The notes under the pieces: generated by a model
The model's input: the letters and a program-made list of their open reading frames with translations, nothing else
Databases searched by the model: none
What the model was told of the DNA's origin: nothing
DNA from: Flammeovirgaceae bacterium UBA1842
GTDB taxonomy: Bacteria > Bacteroidota > Bacteroidia > Cytophagales > Cyclobacteriaceae
Assembly: GCA_002338655.1 (NCBI GenBank)
Contig: DDIU01000053.1
Location: 164,037-228,036, forward strand
Direction: 5' to 3'
Length of the DNA: 64,000 bases
Part shown: one piece after another, positions 34,613 through 43,496 of the stretch
Position numbering within the stretch: position 1 is the stretch's first letter
How the letters are laid out: each line of letters starts with the position of its first letter
Position numbers and translations under genes: made by a program

Positions 34613-35524
34613 ATGGAGAATCAATGGCCTATATTATCATACGAAAATGGAAAAGAGACCTATGCCACATTGCACATGTGGACGCAAATTGTTGGTAAAA
34701 TAAATTTAGCTGTAGCGCCATGGATCAATCACTCGTGGCATATTACTCAGCACCTTACGCCCAGCGGTCTTTCCACCCATAAAATGCCTTACAAAAACAA
34801 GAGTTTTCAAATTGACTTTGATTTTATAGACCATAAACTAAAGGTTATTACAAGTGATGGAGAATTCCGGGATTTTGATTTGGCAGGCAATTCTGTAGCT
34901 GACTTTTACCGTAAGATATTTGAAGTGTTAAGGGGATTAGGCATTGATTTGAAAATAAACTCAACGCCAGTTGAAATGGTAAATCCAATACCTTTTGAAA
35001 AGGACACTGTGAACGCCACTTATGATAAAACACAAGCATCAGACTTGCATCAGGCGTTACTAAAAATGCAGAATGTGCTCACCCATATGCGTTGTAACTT
35101 TACAGGCAAATGTAGTCCCGTACATTTTTTCTGGGGCAGCTTCGACCTGGCAGTATCAAGGTTTTCAGGACGAAAAGCACCGGTACATCCTGGCGGCATT
35201 CCCAACCTTCCTGATTGGGTGGCACAGGAAGCATATTCGCATGAAGTGGCAAGTTTCGGTTTTTGGCCGGGTAATGAGGCACTGCCGGAGGCTGCTTTTT
35301 ATACTTATTTATACCCTGAACCTGAAGGTTATAAAGATGCTGAAGTGAGACCAAAGGGTGCTTATTATCATGAAACACTAAGGGAGTTTATACTTCCATA
35401 CAGCACCGTGCAAAAGTCAACCGAACCAGATGTAATGCTTTTAGAATTCCTTAACAGCACTTATGAAGCGGGAGCCACATTGGCTAAGTGGGACAGGGAT
35501 GCAATAGAAACAAAGCATGATTAG
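34613..35524 (+). CDS. DUF5996 family protein
   Basis: A 303-aa protein matching the DUF5996 pattern: WPILSYENGKETYATLHMWTQI near the N-terminus, WINHSWHITQHLTPSGLST and a central HFFWGSFDLAVSRFSGR, with an acidic, aromatic-rich C-terminus. There is no signal peptide. Function unknown. It is the fourth gene of the pirin-dioxygenase-esterase run. Confidence 0.88.
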   Translation: MENQWPILSYENGKETYATLHMWTQIVGKINLAVAPWINHSWHITQHLTPSGLSTHKMPYKNKSFQIDFDFIDHKLKVITSDGEFRDFDLAGNSVADFYRKIFEVLRGLGIDLKINSTPVEMVNPIPFEKDTVNATYDKTQASDLHQALLKMQNVLTHMRCNFTGKCSPVHFFWGSFDLAVSRFSGRKAPVHPGGIPNLPDWVAQEAYSHEVASFGFWPGNEALPEAAFYTYLYPEPEGYKDAEVRPKGAYYHETLREFILPYSTVQKSTEPDVMLLEFLNSTYEAGATLAKWDRDAIETKHD

Positions 35525-35633
35525 GGTTACCAGGGTGTATAACGATAAAAATGGGAAAAGTCACTTTGAGGATATTGAAATGCTATTAATGAATGATGGT
35601 GATATTGGTTTGCTCTCAGATCTATTCTATTAG
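35517..35633 (+). pseudogene. Remnant of a cupin (WxcM/FdtA-like) gene, 5' end only
   Basis: The ATG overlaps the end of the DUF5996 gene by 8 bp. The 38-aa product reads IRVTRVYNDKNGKSHFEDI and then GDIGLLSD, which I recognise as the beginning of a cupin-domain protein normally about 110-140 aa long. The frame stops at 35631 and no cupin continuation appears in any frame before the HPF gene at 35708. The following bases could encode VVKFADKHKE as the tail of a different lost gene. It is probably a deletion scar. Confidence 0.55.
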
Positions 35634-35707
35634 CAACCGTGGTGAAATTTGCTGACAAGCATAAAGAATAAGGAACTAACTTTGATATAAACACTAAATA
35701 CTACAAT

Positions 35708-36013
35708 ATGAACTACACAGAAAATTTTGAAGACATAAAGTTGGATGTACAAGCAGTTGATATTACTATTAACGAAGAGATACAGAAGGAAATAAGAAAT
35801 ATAATTAAGAGGCTAAAAAGGCATATTTCCGATGTCAATTTTATGGATGTTTATTTTACTGACAAAAGCGGCAAAGCAACGAATCCCAGAAAAGTGGGCA
35901 TTAGATTAGGTGTTCCTGGTAACGATGCTTATGCTTCCGATACAGGTGACAACTGGATGGAGCTGCTGAAAAATGTTGAGGAGAAATTGCGTAGGCAATT
36001 AAAGAAAAAATAA
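35708..36013 (+). CDS. Ribosome hibernation-promoting factor (HPF/RaiA) family protein
   Basis: A 101-aa short HPF/RaiA-type protein: IKLDVQAVDITINEEIQKEIRNIIKRLKRH, then a VNFMDVYFTDKSG strand, GVPGNDAYASDTGDNWMELL and a basic C-terminal helix. These proteins dock in the 30S decoding centre and inactivate ribosomes in stationary phase. This is the short form without the C-terminal dimerisation domain. Confidence 0.85.
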   Translation: MNYTENFEDIKLDVQAVDITINEEIQKEIRNIIKRLKRHISDVNFMDVYFTDKSGKATNPRKVGIRLGVPGNDAYASDTGDNWMELLKNVEEKLRRQLKKK

Positions 36014-36146
36014 GAGCTGATATTCTTGTTAGGTAGTTATCAACCTTGATGACTGCCTTTGCTGGTATTGTACAACACATTGAACATTTCACCAAAATTG
36101 GCAAAAAGACTGGAAGGTGCTGATTAAACTAAAACTCGACTAACAA

Positions 36147-36764
36147 ATGGAATCTCTCAGGATAATTGATATTGTCGGTACTGCCGCTTTTAGTATTGCA
36201 GGTGCCTTTGCAGCTATGGAAAAGAAATTAGATGTCTTTGGGATTTTCATTATTGCATTTGTCACCGCTTTGGGTGGAGGTACTTTGCGTGATACTTTAA
36301 TTGGTGAGGTACCGGTTAAATGGATGCTTGATTTAAGTTCAGGAATGATTGTGCTGCTCAGCACAATTGCGGCATTGCTGTTTACAAGGGTGATAAAAAA
36401 CTACCATAACGTTTTGTTGTTATTCGATTCTATCGGACTCGGATTTTTTACTGTGGTTGGCATTCAAGCAGGAATAGCCCTTGGTTTACATCCTATCGTT
36501 TGTATTACGCTCGGCACAATTACGGCTTGTTTTGGTGGAGTAATAAGGGATATTTCCTTGAACAACATCCCACTTATTTTCGAAAAAGACATTTATGCAA
36601 CGACATGCATTTTCGGAGGGGTCATTTTCTTTATTTTAAAAAAAATAGGCCTGCCCATAATGCCAGTTGAAGTCATTTGCCTCGTTACTATAGTTTTATT
36701 TAGATTATTAGCGGTGAGGTACCATTGGCAATTGCCTACCATTTGGAAACCAGATAATCAATGA
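36147..36764 (+). CDS. TRIC / YicG (UPF0126) family cation channel
   Basis: A 205-aa membrane protein with seven predicted helices and two internal repeats, each holding the family glycine/arginine motif (ALGGGTLRDTLIGEVPVKWM; CFGGVIRDISLNNIPLIF). Prokaryotic trimeric intracellular cation (TRIC)-type channels conduct K+/Na+. The stop codon (TGA, 36762-36764) lies inside the first unit of a heptamer satellite. Confidence 0.94.
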   Translation: MESLRIIDIVGTAAFSIAGAFAAMEKKLDVFGIFIIAFVTALGGGTLRDTLIGEVPVKWMLDLSSGMIVLLSTIAALLFTRVIKNYHNVLLLFDSIGLGFFTVVGIQAGIALGLHPIVCITLGTITACFGGVIRDISLNNIPLIFEKDIYATTCIFGGVIFFILKKIGLPIMPVEVICLVTIVLFRLLAVRYHWQLPTIWKPDNQ

Positions 36765-36951
36765 ACAATGAACAATTAGCAATTAGCAATGAAAAATTAA
36801 GAATTAAGAATTAGGAATTATGAACGAATAACCATTAACGATTAACCAATAATGAATTTCGAATAACGATTAACCAAAAACCAATAACGATTAACCAAAA
36901 ACCAATAACGATTAACAATTAACGAACAACCATTAACGATTAACCAATAAA
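36759..36951. repeat. Degenerate heptamer satellite, copy C
   Basis: Nine heptamers from 36759 (CAATGAA, CAATGAA, CAATTAG, CAATTAG, CAATGAA, AAATTAA, GAATTAA, GAATTAG, GAATTAT) are followed by a 4-nt phase shift and 18 more (GAATAAC, CATTAAC, GATTAAC, CAATAAT ... CAAAAAC, CAATAAC, GATTAAC). The block fills the whole gap between the TRIC stop and the convergent cardiolipin synthase stop at 36960. Confidence 0.88.
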
Positions 36952-36959
36952 AATCAATC

Positions 36960-38414
36960 TCACAAAAGTGGCGATAACAACCTCACTACCTTTTCCCAGA
37001 GTTGTATATATTTTGGTCGATTGAGCCAGTCAGTTGCATTAATTTTTTCAGCGTCTTGTAAATCGGTTTCAAACACCTTGGTTAGTTGTGCGGTTATATT
37101 CTTACTATACACCATCGCATTTGCTTCGAAATTGAGCTCAAAACTGCGATAATCCATATTGGAAGAGCCTATAATGGATAAATCATCATCGATGACCATG
37201 GTTTTGGCATGGACAAACCCTTTATTGTATTGGTAGATATCAGCTCCATACCGCAATAATTCAGTATAGTAGGCACTTGCAGCCCTATTCACCATTTTAG
37301 AATCCGAATGACCGGGGACTAAAATCTTAACATCCAGACCACCTTGAATGGCAATAATCAAGACATCCATTAAACTTTCACCTGGGATGAAATAGGGGCT
37401 TGTAATATAAATGCGCTTTTTAGCGCAGCCAATCGCTTCAAGTAAGGAATAGAATATGACCGGCTGTACACTGTCGGGCCCTGATGCGGCAATCTGTACA
37501 GCTTCATTTTCAATGGTACCTTGTTTGACAAAATCCGGAAAATAAATTTCTGAGTACTGGAAAGATACAGCGCTACTAAAATTCCAATCACCTAGAAACA
37601 AATATTGCAAATAGGTAGTGGCCTGTCCCGTTATCATTAAATGTGTATCCCGCCAGTATAAATGGTTCTTTTTATTGAGGTCATTTCTGTACTTATCGCT
37701 CATGTTGATACCACCAATAAAACTTACCATTCCATCGATGATCACGATCTTTCTATGATTTCTGTAGTTGAGCCGGTTAGCCAATAAATACCATCTTATT
37801 TTATAAAAAGGAGCCGTTTGTACACCTCCATCTTCTAGTTTTTGAAGGAACCGTTTCCCTAATCCATGACTCCCAAAATCATCGTACATAAAGCGAACTT
37901 CGATTCCCTCTTTCGCTTTTCTAATGAGCAAGTCTGCGATTTGATTACCAGTGATGTCATTTTCATAAATGTAATATTCGATATGAATATGTGATTTGGC
38001 ATTTTCCAATGCCTTCAGCAGTTCGGGAAACTTTTCTTCACCATTGATGAGCAGTTTTACTTCGTTATTTGCCGTTAGTGGACTGCTACTTGATTGGCGA
38101 ATATATTCAATTAATGTTTCCCTTTTTTTCTCAATTAAGCCGGAATTACCAATGGATTTGGAATAGCGATTCCAATTTTGCTTTATGCGTTGCCTAAGTG
38201 GTTCATCATCCACGATTTTTTTAGAGTACAGTTTCCTTTTTCGGTAGTTGATTCCAAAGAAAAAGTAAAATATGATTCCAGCGATTGGAATAAAAATGAT
38301 AAACAAGATATAGGCCAGTGCTTTTGTAGTACTCCGCGTGTCATACAAAGCCCTTAGCACCACTAAGATTATAAATAGTATGTAGGCAATCTCTATGAGA
38401 ATAATCCAGTTCAT
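36960..38414 (-). CDS. cls: Cardiolipin synthase (phospholipase D superfamily)
   Basis: A 484-aa ClsA-type enzyme: two N-terminal membrane helices with the family segment KALAYILFIIFIPIAGIIFYF, and two PLD HKD motifs (HRKIVIIDGMVSFIGGINM at about 224; HAKTMVIDDDLSIIGSSNM at about 403). It condenses two phosphatidylglycerol molecules to cardiolipin. Full length with both catalytic motifs intact. It lies downstream of the HdeD-like gene (42-bp gap). Confidence 0.96.
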   Translation of the reverse strand: MNWIILIEIAYILFIILVVLRALYDTRSTTKALAYILFIIFIPIAGIIFYFFFGINYRKRKLYSKKIVDDEPLRQRIKQNWNRYSKSIGNSGLIEKKRETLIEYIRQSSSSPLTANNEVKLLINGEEKFPELLKALENAKSHIHIEYYIYENDITGNQIADLLIRKAKEGIEVRFMYDDFGSHGLGKRFLQKLEDGGVQTAPFYKIRWYLLANRLNYRNHRKIVIIDGMVSFIGGINMSDKYRNDLNKKNHLYWRDTHLMITGQATTYLQYLFLGDWNFSSAVSFQYSEIYFPDFVKQGTIENEAVQIAASGPDSVQPVIFYSLLEAIGCAKKRIYITSPYFIPGESLMDVLIIAIQGGLDVKILVPGHSDSKMVNRAASAYYTELLRYGADIYQYNKGFVHAKTMVIDDDLSIIGSSNMDYRSFELNFEANAMVYSKNITAQLTKVFETDLQDAEKINATDWLNRPKYIQLWEKVVRLLSPLL

Positions 38415-38456
38415 TTCAAATTGCTCTATTAACTAGTGAAAATCGTTCTGCATTAG

Positions 38457-39092
38457 TTAATCATCCAGTTCATCACGGATTTCTTCCATAAGGCTATCAT
38501 AACGAGCCTTTAAGGCTGTTGAAAGCGGCTTTGAAGATCGGTGAAGTTTTCTCAATTGGATAGAAAAATAGATACTGAATAGTCCAGCGAAAAGGAAATT
38601 TAACACGATGAGCATCACAAGGCTTAATCCGGCAAAAACAGGATTCCAGATTAGAATAAAAGAAAAGAGGATACCCAATATTCCTAGTATTAATAAAACA
38701 CCCCAGTTTTTACTTCCATATTTTTTAATGTCTAAAGCAAAGCTAATGGCTGCAGCCGAACGAAATAGAATGACAAATCCAATGTAAAAGGCCAATACAG
38801 TCAGCGAAAGTGCTGGATTAATGACCAATAGAAAGCCAACGATAAGTGTGATGACCCCAAAAATTAAAGACCAACCCCAGTTTTCCATCTGATGTCGATT
38901 CACTATCGCGAATATGATTTCTGAAAGACCACCAAATAAAAATGAAAGCGCAAAAAAGATAGACAAGGCCAATAGCGATCCCTTAGGAGAGGTAAATGCC
39001 ACTACACTTATAATTACAAAAAACAAACCTACAAGTAGCGGAATATACCAGTACTTAATTGCTTCCTTCGATTTTAAAATCAATGATTCCAT
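38457..39092 (-). CDS. HdeD family (DUF308) membrane protein
   Basis: A 211-aa protein with six hydrophobic segments in three repeated pairs and glycine-rich turns (SLIFGVITLIVGFLLVINP; WGVLLILGILGILFSFILIWNP), as in HdeD acid-resistance and DUF308 proteins. It ends in a charged cytoplasmic tail. It is probably co-transcribed with cls as an envelope-stress pair. Confidence 0.9.
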   Translation of the reverse strand: MESLILKSKEAIKYWYIPLLVGLFFVIISVVAFTSPKGSLLALSIFFALSFLFGGLSEIIFAIVNRHQMENWGWSLIFGVITLIVGFLLVINPALSLTVLAFYIGFVILFRSAAAISFALDIKKYGSKNWGVLLILGILGILFSFILIWNPVFAGLSLVMLIVLNFLFAGLFSIYFSIQLRKLHRSSKPLSTALKARYDSLMEEIRDELDD

Positions 39093-39140
39093 AACTATTT
39101 GTTTTAGTGAATAAAAATTTGACCTCTATAAACTTACTAT

Positions 39141-39218
39141 AATTAACAATTAACAACTGACAATTAATAATTAACAATGAAAAATAAAGAATAACCATTA
39201 ACGATTAGCCAAAAACAT
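39141..39218. repeat. Degenerate heptamer satellite, copy D
   Basis: Units such as AATTAAC, ACAATTA, GAATAAC, CATTAAC and GATTAGC in the divergent gap between the HdeD-like gene and the gene at 39365. Shorter and less regular than copies B and C. Confidence 0.6.
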
Positions 39219-39364
39219 TCTCTATAATTTTTTGTTAAATAAGGATTCCTAACTAAATTTGAAAACACACACATTTCTACTATTAATTTGTTATTTTAAA
39301 TGGCACAAATGCTTTAATTAATTGAATCAATTAGAAATTTTTCACATAAATAAACAATCAAATT

Positions 39365-39592
39365 ATGGACAATTGGCTAGCTACTTTGAAAACAGATACA
39401 CCCCAACTTGGATTTGAACTGGCAATAAAACTGTCGCGGATGGGAGTGAAGTACACGCAACCAGATATGGAAGTACTTAAAGAAGGACGTAAGAAGTACG
39501 ATAATGACCCCGGATTTTTAATTGACGCTTCGCATGTGATAGCCACGCACTTCCAAACCATTGCCGCAGCTAACAACTATTGGAAACCTTAA
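39365..39592 (+). CDS. Small hypothetical protein (75 aa)
   Basis: Soluble 75-aa protein with no signal peptide: an N-terminal MDNWLATLKTDTPQLGFELA, a charged middle and an alanine-rich end (THFQTIAAANNYW). I do not recognise the family. It stops 11 bp before the start I choose for the thioredoxin-like gene, so the two are likely co-transcribed. Confidence 0.65.
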   Translation: MDNWLATLKTDTPQLGFELAIKLSRMGVKYTQPDMEVLKEGRKKYDNDPGFLIDASHVIATHFQTIAAANNYWKP

Positions 39593-39603
39593 ACTGGAAT
39601 ACG

Positions 39604-40230
39604 ATGGATAAATTTGAATTGAGCATAAGTCCGGAGCTACAAGGTAAATTCGAACTGAAGGAAGTTAATCTCGTTTTTGTCTTTCAAGTGAATTGTCCGG
39701 GGTGTTTTATGTATGGTATTCCGATAGTCAACCGACTCTACCGTGCGTTCTTGGATAAAGTTGGTTTCATTGGGATTTCCACTGCATTCGAGGACTTCGA
39801 TTTCAATACCGCAGCCGCTACCAAACTACTTTTGGAAAAAGGTGAAACCGTTGGTGAAACCAGAAGGTATTTAGACCAAGCCGGACAGCAAACTTATTCT
39901 GATATCCCTCAATTTCCAGTAGCATTCGATACTTTATTACCTATAAATTCAGCTCTGGAAAAGGTATTGGATAATGTATACAAAACACATAAAAATTTGG
40001 ATCAAGGAGACGTGTCGTATAGAAATCAACTCATCAGCCGTTTGGAAAGCTATTATAAAAGCATGCCCTTCATTGCCCAGACATTTACCATGAACCAATT
40101 GAAAGGCACACCAAGCTTCATTGTGTTTGATGCAGACTATACCATCATCGATGAGTCCTTTGGCCATATTGGACAAGAAAAACTTGAGAATGTAATCAAG
40201 GAGCAGCTAAAAATGATTGTTAGCAATTAA
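39604..40230 (+). CDS. Thioredoxin-like (TlpA/AhpC-TSA) redox protein
   Basis: A 208-aa cytoplasmic thioredoxin-fold protein with redox motif C-P-G-C in VFVFQVNCPGCFMYGIP and a cis-Pro region LKGTPSFIVFDADY. An insert between these (about 60-150) is longer than in classical thioredoxin and resembles peroxiredoxin-like or TlpA proteins. I prefer the ATG at 39604 (MDKFELS) over 39580, which would overlap the preceding gene. The stop codon sits at the edge of heptamer repeats. Confidence 0.82.
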   Translation: MDKFELSISPELQGKFELKEVNLVFVFQVNCPGCFMYGIPIVNRLYRAFLDKVGFIGISTAFEDFDFNTAAATKLLLEKGETVGETRRYLDQAGQQTYSDIPQFPVAFDTLLPINSALEKVLDNVYKTHKNLDQGDVSYRNQLISRLESYYKSMPFIAQTFTMNQLKGTPSFIVFDADYTIIDESFGHIGQEKLENVIKEQLKMIVSN

Positions 40231-40540
40231 CAATGAAGAATTAAGAATTAACAATAGCGGTTAATAAACATTATCGAAATGCCAGTATGATGAACTCTAA
40301 AAAGGATTTGGAGAAGGCTTAGTGCGGGGCAATAATGATGATGTACAATTAACAATTAACAATGAATTAAAAATTAAGAATGATGAATTCGAATTTTGAA
40401 TAATGAACATCGAATAACCATTAACAATTAACGAATAACGAATAACCAACACCAATTTTGTAAAATCAATGAGAATGATGAATTTCGAGCAACCATAATC
40501 AGGCATGCTCAAGCAATTAACAATTAACGATTAACCAACC
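40222..40540. repeat. Degenerate heptamer satellite, copy E
   Basis: Interrupted heptamer blocks (CAATTAA, CAATGAA, GAATTAA; GAATAAC, CATTAAC, AATTAAC, GAATAAC) fill most of this 316-bp gap. They begin in the last codons of the thioredoxin-like gene and end seven bases before the GTG start of the cyclase gene. A non-repetitive stretch lies at about 40270-40340. No gene is visible. Confidence 0.7.
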
Positions 40541-40546
40541 ACCCCT

Positions 40547-41641
40547 GTGGAACTCTCTCCAATTACCAAAAGAAACATAGCCAAGGTGATCCCTTTCGGA
40601 CTCATTTGGCTGGGTTTAGGGTGGATTTTTATGTTTATCGAGTATGCTGCTATTGGTGACTTTGATAATGCCTCTTCTACCGCCATCCGTGTAAATACCG
40701 AGATACTCATATTCGCAAGCATAGCCGTTACCCTATTGGGTCTATTAATAGGCACTATAGAGCTTGTATGGCTTAATAAAGCATTTTTAAACAAAAGTTT
40801 TGTAGCCAAAATTATCTACAAACAGATTTTCTATGTGGTATTCCTTTTTTTGATCATCTTTTTGACTTTTCCTATTGCGGCAAGCATGGAGTTAAAAACC
40901 AGCATTTTCGACCATCAGGTTTGGCAAAAATATCTTGATTTTCTCTCTAGCATTACCAGTGCCAGCACCTTTGTTCAAATGTCGGTATCGTTATTTTTAT
41001 GTTTGATCTATGCTGAAATAAGTGAACATATCGGCCAAAATGTGCTGCTCAATTTTTTTACAGGCAAATACCATAAGCCAAAAGAGGAGCAAAGGATCTT
41101 TATGTTTCTTGATATGAAATCCTCCACCACTATAGCAGAAAACCTTGGCCATATTGAATATTTTGGGATGCTCAAAGAATATTACAACACCTTTTCTGAT
41201 GCCATCATCCGGTACAATGGCGAGGTGTACCAATATATTGGGGATGAAATTGTAGTTACCTGGGAGTACGAAAAAGGCATTGCCAATGGAAATTGCCTAC
41301 AGACTTATCTGGCCATGAAAAATAAGCTCAAACTCCGGTCTGACTATTTTGCAAAACGATTTGGAGTGGCGCCTTCTTTCAAAGCTGGCTTACATTCAGG
41401 GTTTGTCACTACTGGAGAGATAGGGGCATTGAAAAAGGAGATTATATTCACTGGCGATGTGCTGAACACCACCGCAAGGATTCAAGCACTATGCAATCAA
41501 TTTGGAGTGGATATACTACTATCCAAGGAACTGGCGGAGCAGATTGAGCCACCTACTTCCACCGAGTATAAAACACTAGGCCAGCAGCAGCTCAAGGGTA
41601 GAAAAGAAAGCATTGAGTTGGTTACATTAGTGACAAATTAA
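40547..41641 (+). CDS. Membrane-bound adenylate/guanylate cyclase
   Basis: A 364-aa protein with four N-terminal membrane helices (about 10-150) and a C-terminal class III nucleotide cyclase (CHD) domain (about 175-340). Metal-binding Asp residues lie in IFMFLDMKSSTTIAENLG and VYQYIGDEIVVTWEYE; the substrate and transition-state region is FTGDVLNTTARIQALC. The start is GTG at 40547, placed immediately after heptamer repeats. The product could be cAMP or cGMP; I do not decide between them. Confidence 0.92.
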   Translation: MELSPITKRNIAKVIPFGLIWLGLGWIFMFIEYAAIGDFDNASSTAIRVNTEILIFASIAVTLLGLLIGTIELVWLNKAFLNKSFVAKIIYKQIFYVVFLFLIIFLTFPIAASMELKTSIFDHQVWQKYLDFLSSITSASTFVQMSVSLFLCLIYAEISEHIGQNVLLNFFTGKYHKPKEEQRIFMFLDMKSSTTIAENLGHIEYFGMLKEYYNTFSDAIIRYNGEVYQYIGDEIVVTWEYEKGIANGNCLQTYLAMKNKLKLRSDYFAKRFGVAPSFKAGLHSGFVTTGEIGALKKEIIFTGDVLNTTARIQALCNQFGVDILLSKELAEQIEPPTSTEYKTLGQQQLKGRKESIELVTLVTN

Positions 41642-41668
41642 TCAGTTAAAAAAAGGTGTCCTTAAATG

Positions 41669-42355
41669 TTACTGAAAATACTGGAGTACTGTCTTTCGAT
41701 AGGAGGAACTTAGAGGAATGCCTTTATTTTCGATTGCCAGCTGGTGTGACTCTACTTTAGATACTTTGTCTACAGCCACAACAAACGATCGGTGGGTCTG
41801 CACGAATCTATCATCGAGTTTTGCCAGTGCTTCTTTCATTGTGCATAATACAAGTATTTTTCCTTTCACTGTAACGTATGAAGTATAATTTCCCTGAGCT
41901 TCTAAATAAAGAATGTCACTCAGTTTGATTCGGTGAATGGAGGTACCACTCTTAACAGAGATAATTTTTTCACTTACAGCTTCTTCTATTGAGGTAACCA
42001 CCTTTTGACTTGCGTTTTCAGCCTTATGAACAGCCTTTAAAAAACGGCCAAAAGTTATCGGTTTTACAAGATAGTCTAGCGCATCTACATTATAGCTTTT
42101 TACAGCATATTCACTGTACGCAGTTGTGAAAACAACTTTTGGTTGATATGAGAGTGTTTCCAACAATTCAAAACCATTCAGATTTTGCATGTTGATATCC
42201 AAAAACAACAAATCAACTCTGTTCTTCTCAATAAAAGCAATTCCTTTTACAGGATCTGTAAATACACCTATAAGATTGATTTCTTCGATTTTGTCAGCAT
42301 ACAACTTGATCACTTTCAAGGCATTTTCCTCATCATCTATTGCTACACATTTCAT
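41669..42355 (-). CDS. LytTR family response regulator
   Basis: A 228-aa regulator: receiver domain (about 1-115; acidic AIDDEE, phospho-Asp in LLFLDINMQNLNGFELL, Lys in YLVKPITFGRF) and LytTR DNA-binding domain (about 130-228; ILYLEAQGNYTSYVTVKGK, FVQTHRSFVVAVDKV). The ATG at 42355 is preferred to the in-frame TTG at 42361. It starts 7 bp after the stop of its partner histidine kinase. Confidence 0.93.
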   Translation of the reverse strand: MKCVAIDDEENALKVIKLYADKIEEINLIGVFTDPVKGIAFIEKNRVDLLFLDINMQNLNGFELLETLSYQPKVVFTTAYSEYAVKSYNVDALDYLVKPITFGRFLKAVHKAENASQKVVTSIEEAVSEKIISVKSGTSIHRIKLSDILYLEAQGNYTSYVTVKGKILVLCTMKEALAKLDDRFVQTHRSFVVAVDKVSKVESHQLAIENKGIPLSSSYRKTVLQYFQ

Positions 42356-42361
42356 AATCAA

Positions 42362-43393
42362 TTAATTGGTAATGGATAAATTAACCCTGTATATCCCATT
42401 TTGATCTGAGATTTCAAGGGTATGTTTTTCAGGATAAATAAGTGATAGCCTTTTCCGGACATTCATTATGCCAACTCCACTGGATGAGATGGTCTCTTTG
42501 TGCTCAATCACTTTATTGGAAATTTCAAAATTGAATGTTTTATTCTCTATACCCATTTGGATATCAATCTTGGTTTTTTCCTGAGAAGATACACCATACT
42601 TAAAGGCATTTTCTACAAAGGGAATCAACAACATAGGAGCAATAGAAAATGGAACATAAAATTCGTCATATTGGAGCCGAACCTCAACCTGCTTTTCAAA
42701 CCGAAGTTGCTGCAAGTGAATATAATCTTGAATGTATTGAATCTCCTCTTTTAAGAATACCTTATCCTCGCCAGATCTATCAAATACATAGCGCATCATT
42801 TCTGCGAGCTTGCTTATGCCTTCAGCCGTTTTTTCATCACCAGAATGTAGTGACATAGAAAACAAGCTATTCAGGGCATTGAATAAAAAATGCGGATTTA
42901 TCTGCCCCTTAAGTACTTCCAATTCAGATCTTAGCTGTTGCTCACTAATATTTCTTCTGGTTTCCTCATTATTAAACCAATCTTTAGAAAACCGATAGGC
43001 GATACCAAAAATAACTGATAATACGTGTATTACAGTAATCATGATAATCATTTCTGATCGAACAGAAGGTGTAAAGATTTTACCTGATGCCACAAAGAAA
43101 TTATAGTCGATTAATAACTCAATTCCAGAAAAAACAATAAAGAAAGTTATTAGCCAGAGAATAAATGAAGCAACCCCTTTTTTTCTAAGAATAACTGGAA
43201 TCAAATAAAAAGCAATACCATAAAAAAGGATGAGATTGATCACGGTGCCAAAAATGGATGGCCACAAAAGAGATTGATCTCCCGACCTAAAGACACCAAA
43301 TGTTAAATCAAATTTTTGATAATTAAGCAGAATAAGCCCTATTGCCACTAATAGTGCATGTAATATCCATTCAGTTGATTTAATCTTTCTCAT
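42362..43393 (-). CDS. LytS-type sensor histidine kinase
   Basis: A 343-aa kinase with four hydrophobic segments in the first about 140 residues, then a His_kinase (PF06580) domain with phospho-acceptor His in GQINPHFLFNALNSLFSM (about 169) and a HATPase domain (LLIPFVENAFKYGV; GVGIMNVRKRL). The pairing with the downstream LytTR regulator is typical. Its promoter region faces the divergent serine hydrolase/CPBP operon, which is the likely target (inference). Confidence 0.93.
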   Translation of the reverse strand: MRKIKSTEWILHALLVAIGLILLNYQKFDLTFGVFRSGDQSLLWPSIFGTVINLILFYGIAFYLIPVILRKKGVASFILWLITFFIVFSGIELLIDYNFFVASGKIFTPSVRSEMIIMITVIHVLSVIFGIAYRFSKDWFNNEETRRNISEQQLRSELEVLKGQINPHFLFNALNSLFSMSLHSGDEKTAEGISKLAEMMRYVFDRSGEDKVFLKEEIQYIQDYIHLQQLRFEKQVEVRLQYDEFYVPFSIAPMLLIPFVENAFKYGVSSQEKTKIDIQMGIENKTFNFEISNKVIEHKETISSSGVGIMNVRKRLSLIYPEKHTLEISDQNGIYRVNLSITN

Positions 43394-43496
43394 TGTAAAG
43401 GTTTAACGGATACAAAAGTAAACATTCAGCTACTTAGTAATCCTTCTATTGTACGAGAGCTATCAAATACTTGATGAACACATTCAAAGATGGTTT

